DNA of 34,707 nt from Gammaproteobacteria bacterium (GCA_009837725.1 VXSY01000218.1:1-34707), one strand, 5' to 3'; positions 10,892 through 20,832 are shown, numbered from the stretch's first letter. Notes: a model not told the origin generated them from the letters alone. A program made the numbers and translations.

Positions 10892-13800
10892 GTGACCAAC
10901 GAACTCGTCGTTTTCACCGGGCCGCCCGCCCTGACGCAAGCTCGGCTCTCAGCCAAGCTTGCCGAGCTGCGCCGGGTTGATCCGGCGGCGTCTGGCCTCT
11001 TTGCTGAGTTCGTTCACTTTCTGTTCCTGCGTCGGCCCTTGAGCGTCGGCGAGCGTCGTGTGATGGATGGGCTGCTTGCCTACGGGCCGCGACACGCCTT
11101 GCCGGCGCGTGTTGGCGAACCGTTGTGCGTGGTCACTCCCCGGCCCGGCACGATCTCGCCGTGGTCGAGCAAGGCGACGGATATCGTCGTTCGCTGCGGC
11201 ATCGATGCAATCGAGCGGGTGGAGCGCGGCGTGCGCTGGCATGTTGCTGGGTCGCGGCGCCCGGAACTCGCAGCGTTGCTACACGACCGCATGACCGAAC
11301 GCCCGGTGTTCGACGACGACTTCGCCTTCCTCACGGCCGTCGAGACGCCGCGCCCGCTTGCGAAGGTCGCCCTCGGTAACGAGCCCACCGCCGCGTTGCT
11401 CGTCGCCAACAGAGACATGGGCCTCGCGCTGTCGGACGACGAGGTGGACTACCTCGCAACCACGTTTGCCGGGCTCGGTCGAGACCCCACGGATGTGGAA
11501 CTCATGATGTTCGCGCAAGCGAATTCCGAGCATTGTCGCCACAAGATCTTCAATGCGGCATGGGTTGTGAATGGCAAGGAGGTGCCGCAAACCCTGTTCG
11601 GCATGATCCGCAACACCCATCGTGCCATCAACGGTGCCGGTGTCCTCTCGGCCTACTCCGACAATGCCGCCGTCATCGAAGGCCACCACACCGAGCGATT
11701 CCGGCCGGACGACGACGCAATCTATCGTCCTCGCCCGGAGCCGGCGCACATCCTGATGAAGGCGGAAACGCACAACCACCCGACCGCCATCGCGCCCTAT
11801 CCGGGCGCGGCGACTGGGGCCGGTGGCGAGATTCGCGATGAAGGCAGTGTTGGGCGTGGTTCCAAGCCGAAGGCCGGACTCGCCGGATTCACAACCAGCC
11901 ATTTGGAACTCGGCGAGGAACTGGAGCCTTGGGAGCTTGGTCGCGGCGGTCCGGGCAACGTGGCTTCGGCGCGGGAGATCATGCTCGATGGGCCGCTCGG
12001 CGCTGCCGCATTCGCCAACGAATATGGTCGCCCCTGCCTGACCGGCTACTTCCGCACCTTCGAGGCCATCAGCGCCGAACCGGATACCACATGGGGTTAC
12101 CACAAACCGGTGATGATCGCCGGCGGGGTGGGCACCGTGGTGGAGCGCGACGTCCACGCCGCGGACGTACCGTCGAGTGCCCGCTTGGTGGTGCTGGGCG
12201 GCCCGGCCATGCTGATCGGCCTGGGCGGTGGCGCCGCTTCGAGCATGGCTTCCGGCCAGAGCTTGGCGCAGCTCGACTTTGCCTCCGTACAACGCGACAA
12301 CGCGGAGATGCAGCGCCGCTGTCAGGAAGTCATCGACCGCTGCACAGACCTAGGCGAAGGCAATCCCATCCGCCTGATTCACGATGTGGGCGCGGGTGGC
12401 CTTGCCAACGCACTGCCGGAGCTGGTGCGCGAAGCGGGCCTCGGCGGCCGCTTCGACATCCGCGCCGTGCCGAGCGCCGATGGCGGCATGTCGCCCATGG
12501 AAATCTGGTGCAACGAGTCGCAGGAGCGCTATGTGCTTGCCGTGGCGCCGCAGGACATGCGGACGTTTGAAGCCATCTGTCGCCGCGAGCGCTGTCCGTT
12601 TGCCGTGGTCGGCGAGGCAACCGCGACGACGGATCTTGTCGTCGAGGACTCGCTCTTGCGGAGCTTGCCGGTGCGGATGAGTCTCGACGCGCTGTTTGGC
12701 CACCCGCCACGGGTGACGCGGAGCTACCAGGTTGCAGCAGCTCCTCTGGGCAGGTTCCGACACCGCGACATCGATCTGGCAGAGGCGCTGGCCCGTGTGC
12801 TGCGATTCCCCGCGGTGGCGTCGAAGAAGTTCCTCGTCACCATCGGCGACCGCAGCGTCACGGGGCTGGTGGCGCGGGACCAGATGGTGGGCCCGTTTCA
12901 AGTCCCAGTGGCCGACGTTGGGGTGACGCTGGCGGGATTCGACACCTACCGCGGTGAGGCGATGGCCATGGGGGAGCGTTCGCCGGTAGCGGTGCGGGAC
13001 GCTCGCGCGGCGGCGCGGCTTGCAGTGGCAGAGGCTCTGACCAATCTCTTCGCAGCGCGGGTAACGGACTTGCAGCGCGTGGTGCTGTCGGCGAACTGGA
13101 TGGCGGCCGCCGGCCACGAGGGTCAGGACCAGGCGCTGCGGGAGGCGGTCACGGCGATCGGTGAGGAGCTCTGCCCCGCGCTTGGCATCGCGGTGCCCGT
13201 GGGCAAGGACAGCCTGTCGATGCAGAGCCGCTGGAAGTCCGAGGACGACGTGGACCAGCGCGTCGTATCGCCGGTGACGCTGAACGTGACGGCTTTCGCG
13301 CCCGTGACGGATGCGCGACACACATTGACGCCCTTCCTTCCGGAAGATGTCCGAGAACTGTTCCTGGTTTCACCGGGACAGCGCCGTCGGCTCGGTGCCA
13401 GTGCGCTGGAGCAGTGCTTCCCCGAGTATGTCGAGGGCATTGGTGCAGCGCCACCTGATGTGGACGCTGGCCAGCTCAAGCAAATGCTGGAGACGTTGCA
13501 CGCGCTTTGTGCCGAAGGTCTGGTGGGAGCGTGGCACGACCGCTCCGACGGGGGCCTCTTCGTGTCGCTGCTTGAGATGGCCTTCGCGAAGCGTTGCGGG
13601 TTGGACATTCGCCTCGACACTGACGATGCCTTGGCGGAGCTGTTTGCCGAGGAAGTGGGCGTCGTGCTCGGACTGCGCGTTGGCGATGTGCCCGACGTTG
13701 AGAAGCGGCTACAGGAGGCAGGAGTTTCGTGCGAGCCGGTGGGGCGACGACGCGATGACGAGCGCATCTGCATCTATGCCGGCGACGAGCTGGCATTTGC

Positions 13801-14758
13801 CCGCACACGCTCCGAGTTGGAGCGCCGCTGGGCATGCGTCAGCCACCACATGCAGCGCATTCGCGACGACGCGACCTGTGCCGATGAGGAACTCGCCGCC
13901 GTCGACTCGGACGCCACCAAACTCCGGTTCCGTGCCTCTTTCGATCCGGAGGAGGACATTGCGGCGCCCTACGTCGCAAGCGGGATTCGCCCGCGTGCGC
14001 TGATCCTGCGCGAGCAAGGCGTGAACGGCCAGATCGAGATGGCGGCGGCATTCCACCGCGCCGGCTTCGAGGCGGTGGACATGCACATGAGCGACGTGTT
14101 CGCTGACCCCGACGTGCTCAAGAGCGGTCAAGTGCTGGCGGTGTGCGGTGGCTTCTCGTACGGGGACGTGCTCGGCGCCGGCGGCGGCTGGGCCAAGTCG
14201 ATCCTGTTCCACGCCGAGGTGCGCGATGCGTTCGCCGCGCTCTTCGACCGCGACACCCTGACGCTCGGCGTCTGCAACGGCTGCCAAATGCTGGCGCAGC
14301 TCAAGTCGCTCGTTCCGGGCGCAGAATGCTGGCCGGCGTTCGTCGCCAACCGCTCCGAGCGCTTCGAGGCGCGCACGGTCAACGTCCGGGTGAACGACGT
14401 GGGCTCGCCGTGGCTTGCCGGCATGGCTGGAGCCCTGCTCCCCGTCCCCCTCGCACACGGCGAAGGACGCACCGAGTTCGCGACGCAGAAGGACGCGAAC
14501 TCCGTGTTTGCCAACGGCCTGGCTGCCGTGCAGTTCGCAAACGCCGATGGCGCAACTTCCACAACCTATCCCGCCAACCCCAATGGCTCGGACGCCGGTC
14601 TCGCCGGCGTAATCTCCGCAACCGGCAAGGCGTTCATCCTCATGCCGCACCCAGAACGCGCCTTCCGTGCCGTGCAGAACTCCTGGACGCACGAATCGTG
14701 GGGTGAAGATGGCCCTTGGCTGCGCTTGTTCCGCAACGCCCGTGTAGCCCTTGGCTGA
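10892..14758 (+). CDS. purL: phosphoribosylformylglycinamidine synthase
   Basis: About 1288 aa; QANSEHCRHKIFNA, KAETHNHPTAIAPYPGAATGAGGEIRDEG, C-terminal GATase FSYGDVLGAGGGWAKSI and GVCNGCQML; probable GTG start at 10892 rather than the 10679 ORF start. Confidence 0.97.
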   Translation: MTNELVVFTGPPALTQARLSAKLAELRRVDPAASGLFAEFVHFLFLRRPLSVGERRVMDGLLAYGPRHALPARVGEPLCVVTPRPGTISPWSSKATDIVVRCGIDAIERVERGVRWHVAGSRRPELAALLHDRMTERPVFDDDFAFLTAVETPRPLAKVALGNEPTAALLVANRDMGLALSDDEVDYLATTFAGLGRDPTDVELMMFAQANSEHCRHKIFNAAWVVNGKEVPQTLFGMIRNTHRAINGAGVLSAYSDNAAVIEGHHTERFRPDDDAIYRPRPEPAHILMKAETHNHPTAIAPYPGAATGAGGEIRDEGSVGRGSKPKAGLAGFTTSHLELGEELEPWELGRGGPGNVASAREIMLDGPLGAAAFANEYGRPCLTGYFRTFEAISAEPDTTWGYHKPVMIAGGVGTVVERDVHAADVPSSARLVVLGGPAMLIGLGGGAASSMASGQSLAQLDFASVQRDNAEMQRRCQEVIDRCTDLGEGNPIRLIHDVGAGGLANALPELVREAGLGGRFDIRAVPSADGGMSPMEIWCNESQERYVLAVAPQDMRTFEAICRRERCPFAVVGEATATTDLVVEDSLLRSLPVRMSLDALFGHPPRVTRSYQVAAAPLGRFRHRDIDLAEALARVLRFPAVASKKFLVTIGDRSVTGLVARDQMVGPFQVPVADVGVTLAGFDTYRGEAMAMGERSPVAVRDARAAARLAVAEALTNLFAARVTDLQRVVLSANWMAAAGHEGQDQALREAVTAIGEELCPALGIAVPVGKDSLSMQSRWKSEDDVDQRVVSPVTLNVTAFAPVTDARHTLTPFLPEDVRELFLVSPGQRRRLGASALEQCFPEYVEGIGAAPPDVDAGQLKQMLETLHALCAEGLVGAWHDRSDGGLFVSLLEMAFAKRCGLDIRLDTDDALAELFAEEVGVVLGLRVGDVPDVEKRLQEAGVSCEPVGRRRDDERICIYAGDELAFARTRSELERRWACVSHHMQRIRDDATCADEELAAVDSDATKLRFRASFDPEEDIAAPYVASGIRPRALILREQGVNGQIEMAAAFHRAGFEAVDMHMSDVFADPDVLKSGQVLAVCGGFSYGDVLGAGGGWAKSILFHAEVRDAFAALFDRDTLTLGVCNGCQMLAQLKSLVPGAECWPAFVANRSERFEARTVNVRVNDVGSPWLAGMAGALLPVPLAHGEGRTEFATQKDANSVFANGLAAVQFANADGATSTTYPANPNGSDAGLAGVISATGKAFILMPHPERAFRAVQNSWTHESWGEDGPWLRLFRNARVALG

Positions 14759-14810
14759 GGCCGTTGCCGTCGGGCGTTTTGAAGGGAAGGGGTGCTGCCT
14801 AGCCCCGGGG

Positions 14811-15377
14811 CTAGGAGGGTTGGGTTCGGGCTTGTCCTCGCGTAGGCCGGCTGACGACGATGTCCTCCATGCGCACTGGGAAGTGGCCCTTGGTTCGGTC
14901 CTCGAAGTAGTGGCGCAGCGTCTGGGTGACGACGGGGAAGGCGAGTTCATCCCACGGTACCTGCCCCTGCTCGAACAGCCGCGCCTCCAGAGTTTCCTCG
15001 CCGGCCGCGAAGCCACCGAGCAATCGGGCGCGAAAGAAGAAGTAGATTTGCGAGATGTGGGGTAGGTTGAACACTGTGTAGAGGCCGTCGATCTCCACCT
15101 CCGCGTTGGCTTCCTCGAGGGTTTCGCGCATCGCGCCGGCGGCTGTCGTCTCGCCCATCTCCAGAAAGCCGGCGGGTAGCGTCCAGCGGCCCTTGCGCGG
15201 TTCGATGGCGCGACGACACAGGAGCACGGCACCGTTCGCTATCGGCAGCGTACCGGTGACGATCTTCGGGTTGACGTAATGCACCATTTCGCACGCGTCG
15301 CATACAAAACGCTCGCGGTTGTCACCCTGGGGCACGCGCAGGCGAACGCTGCCGCCGCAGGCGCTGCAGTAGTTCAT
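14811..15377 (-). CDS. NUDIX hydrolase with N-terminal zinc ribbon
   Basis: CSACGG...CDACEMVHYVNPKIV zinc ribbon; Nudix box GFLEMGETTAAGAMRETLEEANAEVE. Confidence 0.9.
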   Translation of the reverse strand: MNYCSACGGSVRLRVPQGDNRERFVCDACEMVHYVNPKIVTGTLPIANGAVLLCRRAIEPRKGRWTLPAGFLEMGETTAAGAMRETLEEANAEVEIDGLYTVFNLPHISQIYFFFRARLLGGFAAGEETLEARLFEQGQVPWDELAFPVVTQTLRHYFEDRTKGHFPVRMEDIVVSRPTRGQARTQPS

Positions 15378-15500
15378 CCGGCTGTGTTCATTCGTTCGGT
15401 GCGCGGGTGGCGAGAATTCACGAAGCATAAACGCCTTGGCGAGCTAGGAGGCTGCGCCGTGGAAAACCATCGAGTCGAAGGAACGAGCGAGCTTCCTTTC

Positions 15501-15526
15501 GCAGTTTTCGCGTAGCGAAAATCTGC
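15501..15526 (+). repeat. small inverted repeat GCAG-TTTTCGC-GTA-GCGAAAA-(T)-CTGC
   Basis: 7-bp perfect stem extended by 4 bp past a 1-nt bulge; intergenic. Confidence 0.6.
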
Positions 15527-15662
15527 TGGAGGGCGCCGAAGGCGCGCGAGAGCGGCCGTGCGCCGGCTTGCGGCGCGTTTGCGGTGCGTTTACGGTGCGC
15601 GCTCTACGGCGTGTCTGGTTGCACGAGGGAAACCAAGCGATGCGGGCAAGGCGGAGAAGGCC

Positions 15663-16199
15663 ATGATCCACGCTCTCGAAGGCCGCCGGGTTCGCGCCGC
15701 GAATCCGCATTTCATTGCTCCGACTGCAGTGGTCATCGGCGATGTGACCATCGGTCCCGAGTCGTCCGTCTGGTGGGGCGCCGTGCTGCGCGGCGACTAC
15801 GACCGCATCACCATCGGCGCCCGCTCCAACGTGCAGGACAACGCCGTCATCCACATGGACGAAGGGTTCCCGGTGACCATCGGCGACAGCGTCACGATCG
15901 GCCACAAAGTGGTGCTGCACGGCTGCACCATTGGCGACAACAGCTTGGTCGGCATCAACTCGGTGGTGATGAACGGCGTCACGATCGGTCGCGACTGCCT
16001 GATCGGCTCGAACGCACTCCTTACGGAGGGGAAGACCATCCCGGACCGCTCCCTGGTGATCGGTTCGCCGGGCAAAGTGGTGCGCGAGCTGTCGGACGAA
16101 CAGGTGGCGGAGATCACCGACTTCGCCGACCGCTATGTGCGCAACTTTCGCCGCTACCTCACCGACCTCGAGGTGCAGGCAAGCGCCGATCCGGCGTGA
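15663..16199 (+). CDS. gamma-carbonic anhydrase-like left-handed beta-helix (hexapeptide repeat) protein
   Basis: [75 protein letters not shown]. Confidence 0.93.
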   Translation: MIHALEGRRVRAANPHFIAPTAVVIGDVTIGPESSVWWGAVLRGDYDRITIGARSNVQDNAVIHMDEGFPVTIGDSVTIGHKVVLHGCTIGDNSLVGINSVVMNGVTIGRDCLIGSNALLTEGKTIPDRSLVIGSPGKVVRELSDEQVAEITDFADRYVRNFRRYLTDLEVQASADPA

Positions 16200-16213
16200 C
16201 GCGGCGAGATCGA

Positions 16214-17398
16214 ATGACCCGAGTCGGTACGCCCCTCGCGCCCTCGGCTACCCGAGTGATGCTGCTTGGCGCTGGGGAGCTCGGCAAGGAGGTGGCCATC
16301 GAGTTGCAGCGCCTTGGTGTCGAGGTGGTGGCGGTGGATCGCTATGCCAACGCCCCGGCGATGCAGGTTTCGCACCGCAGCCATGTGGTAGATATGCGGG
16401 ATCCCGACGAACTGCGTCGCGTCATCGAGCGCGAGAGCCCGCACCTCGTGGTGCCCGAGATCGAGGCCATCGCCACGCCCACTTTGGTGGAAATGGAGCG
16501 CGAAGGGCTGCATGTCATCCCCACGGCGCGTGCCGCCCGGCTGACGATGGACCGCGAGGGCATCCGGCGGCTTGCCGCCGAGACGCTTGGCGTGCCCACC
16601 TCGCCTTATCTCTTTGCCGAAACGGAGGAGGAGTACCGCGCTGCAGTGGGACAGATCGGTACGCCGTGCGTGGTCAAGCCCGTGATGAGTTCGTCAGGCA
16701 AGGGCCAGTCCCTCGTGCATTCGCCGGCGGATGCCGAATCCGCATGGCAAGCGGCGCGGGCCGGTGCGAGGGGCGGTGGCGAGAAAGTCATCGTCGAGGG
16801 CTTCGTCGCCTTCGACTACGAGATCACGCTACTCACTGTCCGCCACGTCGGCGGCACGTCCTTCTGTGAACCCATCGGCCACCGTCAGGAGGGAGGCGAC
16901 TACCGCGAGTCATGGCAGCCGCAACCCATGTCGGCCGCGGCGCGGGCGGAGTGTGAACGCATCGCCGAGCTGGTGACCGGCGATTTGGGTGGCTACGGCC
17001 TCTTCGGCATGGAGTTTTTCATCCGCGGCGACGAGGTTTGGTTCAGCGAGGTCAGCCCACGCCCGCACGACACCGGCATGGTCACGCTGGTGGGGCAGCA
17101 ACTGTCGGAGTTTGCCTTGCACGCTCGGGCGATTCTCGGCTTGCCGATCCCCGTCATCCGCCAACACGGCGCGTCGGCCTCGGCGGTGATCCTCGCCCAC
17201 GGCAAATCAGCAAACCTGACCTACGGTAACCTCGATCAAGCGCTGGCCGAAGCCGACACGGAACTGCGCTTGTTCGGCAAACCGGATGTAGATGGTGAAC
17301 GCCGCATGGGTGTGGCCCTGGCGCGCGCCGACAGCGTCGATGTCGCCCGAAGGCTGGCGCGGAAGGTCGCGGCCGGCGTGCGCGTGCAGTTGCGTTAG
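16214..17398 (+). CDS. purT: formate-dependent phosphoribosylglycinamide formyltransferase
   Basis: ATP-grasp; [83 protein letters not shown]. Confidence 0.97.
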   Translation: MTRVGTPLAPSATRVMLLGAGELGKEVAIELQRLGVEVVAVDRYANAPAMQVSHRSHVVDMRDPDELRRVIERESPHLVVPEIEAIATPTLVEMEREGLHVIPTARAARLTMDREGIRRLAAETLGVPTSPYLFAETEEEYRAAVGQIGTPCVVKPVMSSSGKGQSLVHSPADAESAWQAARAGARGGGEKVIVEGFVAFDYEITLLTVRHVGGTSFCEPIGHRQEGGDYRESWQPQPMSAAARAECERIAELVTGDLGGYGLFGMEFFIRGDEVWFSEVSPRPHDTGMVTLVGQQLSEFALHARAILGLPIPVIRQHGASASAVILAHGKSANLTYGNLDQALAEADTELRLFGKPDVDGERRMGVALARADSVDVARRLARKVAAGVRVQLR

Positions 17399-17473
17399 CC
17401 GAGCGGGGATTCGTCTGGTGTGGGCGGCCGGGCGGGTGCGTCCATGGTGCCGCCCTGTGAGGGGCGGTTGCAC

Positions 17474-17502
17474 TTGACGATGCTCATCGCCCATCGCATG
17501 AT
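17474..17502 (+). promoter_or_regulatory. putative promoter TTGACG-N17-CATGAT
   Basis: -35 at 17474-17479, 17-nt spacing, -10 at 17497-17502, upstream of the small CDS at 17554. Confidence 0.55.
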
Positions 17503-17553
17503 CTGGTCAGACACGGCAAGCCCTGCAACGGAGAAGCGTTCGGAGCAAGAACA

Positions 17554-17757
17554 ATGGTCAATTCCAACGAAGGACTCGAACAAAGGGTTGCGGCCATTGA
17601 AGCCACTCTCGAACACTTGGCCACCAAGGCGGACATTGAAAGCGTCAAAGCGCTCATTGCGGAGCGCGAGACGACCATGCTTCGTTGGCTGATGGGCATG
17701 GTGGCCGCCAGCGCCCTCGCGGTGACGATCGCGCTTGTGCGCACGTTCATGGGCTGA
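17554..17757 (+). CDS. small coiled-coil plus single C-terminal TM protein (67 aa), DUF1640-like appearance
   Basis: MVNSNEGLEQRVAAIEATLEHLATKADIESVKALIAERETTMLRWLMGMVAASALAVTIALVRTFMG; GGAG upstream of the ATG. Confidence 0.7.
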   Translation: MVNSNEGLEQRVAAIEATLEHLATKADIESVKALIAERETTMLRWLMGMVAASALAVTIALVRTFMG

Positions 17758-17773
17758 CGCGGTAGATCCTTGC

Positions 17774-17801
17774 TTGCACGCCGTCTGGCGTTCTGTATAG
17801 T
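17774..17801 (+). promoter_or_regulatory. putative leu leader/leuA promoter TTGCAC-N16-TATAGT
   Basis: -35 17774-17779, -10 17796-17801 (preceded by TG), 43 nt before the leader ORF start. Confidence 0.65.
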
Positions 17802-17844
17802 GCGTCTCCGACTTTGGCCAACCGGACTCAAAAGACCACTCGCC

Positions 17845-17910
17845 ATGAACGCCCGCGGTCCGCATACGCGCCCGACACGCACACTTCTGCTCCTGCTCCT
17901 GCCGGCGTAG
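17845..17910 (+). CDS. leuL: putative leucine leader peptide MNARGPHTRPTRTLLLLLLPA*
   Basis: 21 codons with six consecutive Leu codons (CTT CTG CTC CTG CTC CTG at 17884-17901), located between the promoter and leuA. Confidence 0.75.
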   Translation: MNARGPHTRPTRTLLLLLLPA

Positions 17911-17915
17911 CCGGC
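17901..17915 (+). promoter_or_regulatory. hairpin GCCGGC-GTA-GCCGGC overlapping the leader stop codon
   Basis: Perfect 6-bp stem with GTA loop, immediately after the Leu codon run. Confidence 0.5.
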
Positions 17916-18000
17916 AACGTTCATTTGACAGGGCCGCAATAGCCCATCCGCCCCAAAGACCTTTCAAGCCCCTAGGTCTCGCGAAGTTGGTGTGTGTCCA

Positions 18001-19710
18001 ATGACTGTGAATCCGCAAGCGTTCCCGTCTGGCAGCCGCAAGGGTGCCATGCCGTTCGAGAAATACCGCTCCTTCGAGCCGGTTGCCCTGCCTGATCGAG
18101 CGTGGCCCGAACGCGTGCTCGACGCTCCGCCGCGCTGGTGCAGCGTCGATCTGCGCGACGGCAACCAGGCCCTGATCGATCCCATGAACGTGGACGAGAA
18201 GCTCAGCATGTTCGAGCTCCTGCTCGACATCGGCTTCGTCGAGATCGAAGCCGGCTTCCCCGCTGCGTCGCAGCCGGACTTCGACTTCATTCGCAAGATC
18301 ATCGACGACGGGCTCCTGCCGGACAACGTTGCGCTGCAAGTGCTTTGCCAGGCGCGGCCGGAACTCATTGCCCGCACCGTGGAGGCGCTTGAAGGTGCGC
18401 CCAATGCGATCTTCCACCTCTACAACTCCACCTCCACGCTGCAGCGGCGCGTCGTATTCGACCTGGACCGGGCCGGCATCGTGGACCTTGCCGTGCGCGG
18501 CACGCAGGTGGTGCGCGAGGGGGTCGCCGCGCTCAAGGACACGGAAGTCACGTTCGAGTATTCGCCGGAGAGCTTCACCGGCACTGAGCTCGACTTCGCC
18601 GTGGACATCTGCGACGCCGTGGCGAACGAGTGGGGCGCCACGGCCGAGTCGCCCATCATCGTCAACCTGCCTTCCACGGTGGAAATGGCGACGCCCAACA
18701 TCTATGCAGACCAGATCGAGTGGTTCTGCCGCAACTTCCCGGAGCGGGAGCGCATCGTCGTCAGCCTGCACACGCACAACGACCGCGGCACCGGCGTCGC
18801 GGCCACCGAACTCGCGTTGATGGCGGGCGCCGAGCGGGTGGAAGGCACGCTGTTCGGCAACGGCGAACGCACCGGCAACTGCGACATCGTCACGGTGGCG
18901 ATGAATCTCTTCTCCCAAGGGGTGGACCCGGAACTGGACCTGCGCGACATGCCGCGCATCCGCCGCACCGTGGAGGCCATCAACAAGCTGCCGGTGCATG
19001 AGCGTCACCCCTATGCAGGAGATCTGGTCTTCACCGCCTTCTCCGGCTCGCACCAGGACGCCATCCGCAAGGGCATGGCGCGACTTGACGAGTCACGCTG
19101 GGAGGTGCCCTACCTCCCGATCGATCCGGCCGATGTGGGCTCGTCCTACAAGGAAGCGGTACGGGTCAACAGCCAGTCGGGCAAGGGCGGCGTGGGATTC
19201 GTGCTTGAGGAGCACTATTCCATTGCCTTGCCGCGCGAGATGCTGGTGGAGTTCTCCAAGGTGGTACAGGCGCTCACCGAACGCCTGGACCGCGAGGTGC
19301 GGGCGGAAGAGATCTTCGATGCGCTCTTGGCGGAATACGTCGTCAGTGATGGCCCCTATCGCTTGATCGACTACGACCTTGCGAGAGCGGAAGACGATGG
19401 CCAGCGCTGCACCGCTCGGCTGGAGGTTCCGGACGGCGAAGTGGCAATCTCCGGCGTCGGTTCCGGCCCCATCGAAGCTTTCGTCAACGGCATGGTGACG
19501 ACGCTGAACGAGCCGCTCAACATCATTGACTACTCCGAACGGTCGATGGCCACGGGCAAGGATGCGAGCGCCATTTGCATCGTCACTGTCGCCGGTGATG
19601 ACGACTCCGTCTCGTTCGGCATCGGCGTGAGCCAGAACACGATCACGGCATCCTTCGGCGCGATCGTTTCCGCGGTGAACCGCCGCTGGCGGGGGGCGCG
19701 GGGGGACTAG
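18001..19710 (+). CDS. leuA: 2-isopropylmalate synthase, long form
   Basis: WCSVDLRDGNQALIDPMNVDEKLSMFELLLDIGFVEIEAGFPAASQPDFDF, HTHNDRGTGVAATELALMAGAERVEGTLFGNGERTGN; C-terminal regulatory domain. Confidence 0.97.
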   Translation: MTVNPQAFPSGSRKGAMPFEKYRSFEPVALPDRAWPERVLDAPPRWCSVDLRDGNQALIDPMNVDEKLSMFELLLDIGFVEIEAGFPAASQPDFDFIRKIIDDGLLPDNVALQVLCQARPELIARTVEALEGAPNAIFHLYNSTSTLQRRVVFDLDRAGIVDLAVRGTQVVREGVAALKDTEVTFEYSPESFTGTELDFAVDICDAVANEWGATAESPIIVNLPSTVEMATPNIYADQIEWFCRNFPERERIVVSLHTHNDRGTGVAATELALMAGAERVEGTLFGNGERTGNCDIVTVAMNLFSQGVDPELDLRDMPRIRRTVEAINKLPVHERHPYAGDLVFTAFSGSHQDAIRKGMARLDESRWEVPYLPIDPADVGSSYKEAVRVNSQSGKGGVGFVLEEHYSIALPREMLVEFSKVVQALTERLDREVRAEEIFDALLAEYVVSDGPYRLIDYDLARAEDDGQRCTARLEVPDGEVAISGVGSGPIEAFVNGMVTTLNEPLNIIDYSERSMATGKDASAICIVTVAGDDDSVSFGIGVSQNTITASFGAIVSAVNRRWRGARGD

Positions 19711-19770
19711 CCCGGGCTAGGCAGGCTTCGCGAGCCCTCCTTGAACAAAGCCCGCCGCGAACGCGAAAGC

Positions 19771-19932
19771 AACAGCCCCTGCCGTGCGAGGGCCTCTCTG
19801 GACGGAGGGCGTGCCCTCCAAAGCGTGCCGAAGGCGCGCACGCAGCGGGCCGGCCAAAGCCACCGCAAACCCGCGTCCCAGACAGCGCCAACAAAGCGCC
19901 AACCTCAAACAACGCCACCAACAAACCAGCCT
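19771..19932 (-). repeat. dispersed intergenic repeat, copy B (inverted relative to copy A)
   Basis: Reverse complement resembles 1644-1807; retains the GGAGGGC/GCCCTCC hairpin (19804-19819). Confidence 0.85.
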
Positions 19933-19950
19933 CGACCCGCACCGAGGAAC

Positions 19951-20748
19951 TTACCCCGAGAGGAATTCGATCACGAACTTGCCGCCGAAATAGGCGAGGG
20001 CGAGGACCGCGAACGCCACCAGCGCCAGTAGCGTCGTGGTGCGGCCGCGCCAGCCAAAGAGGAAGTGGCCGCCTAGCAGGACCACGTAAAGGAGCCATGA
20101 CGCCGTGGCGAGGGTGGTGTGCTGCACGAGATGGGGCGCAAACACATCGTCGAGGAAGGCGAGGCCCGTAACGATCGCGCCGGTGAGGAGCGCAAGCCCA
20201 GTCCACAGCAGCACGAACAGCATCGACTCCATCGTCTGCAGCGGCGGCAACCCGGTGGCTGCGCCGATGGCCTCGTGGTGCCGCAGGCGCCGGTCCAGGA
20301 CGAGATACAGCAAGGATTGGAACGCCGCCAAGGCCAGCACCGAGTACGCCGCCACAGCCACCACCGCGTGCGCAACGAGGCCGAAGTCCACCTGCGTCCT
20401 GCGCCCGGTCGTGCCGCCAAACAGGAGCGAGCCAACAATCGCCAGCGCCGCGATGGGCAGCAGCAGCAGATAGAGGTTGTGCAGTGGCTGCGCCAGCGAC
20501 ACCAGTAGCAGAGCCGCCACCAGCACCACGGCCACCAGCGAGGCGACCACGAACAGCGAAAAGTCCACGCCGTCGGGTGGCACCATCGCCAGCCATACGC
20601 TGACGGCGTGCAGCAGCGCAGCGGCGCCGGCGATGCTCCGCGTGGTCTTGCCGGCCATCGAGTTGCGGGCACGAAGATGACGCGCCACAAGGAGGGCCCC
20701 TGCAAGGTAAAGGACAATCGCCGGGATGCCCGGCAACGCGGCGCTCAT
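19951..20748 (-). CDS. cytochrome c assembly / CcsA (YpjD-like) membrane protein
   Basis: Multi-TM; VDFGLVAHAVVAVAAYSVLALAAFQSLLYLVLDRRL, PPLQTMESMLF, HTTLATASWLLYVVLLGGHFLFGWRGR; usual neighbour of ffh in gammaproteobacteria. Confidence 0.88.
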   Translation of the reverse strand: MSAALPGIPAIVLYLAGALLVARHLRARNSMAGKTTRSIAGAAALLHAVSVWLAMVPPDGVDFSLFVVASLVAVVLVAALLLVSLAQPLHNLYLLLLPIAALAIVGSLLFGGTTGRRTQVDFGLVAHAVVAVAAYSVLALAAFQSLLYLVLDRRLRHHEAIGAATGLPPLQTMESMLFVLLWTGLALLTGAIVTGLAFLDDVFAPHLVQHTTLATASWLLYVVLLGGHFLFGWRGRTTTLLALVAFAVLALAYFGGKFVIEFLSG

Positions 20749-20832
20749 CGGAGTCAGGCGTCAGCGAACAAGATTGCAGGGCTTTGAGTTTCGCACAAGG
20801 ATGCAGCCGTGGCGACCGCTGGGCCGCCGAGC

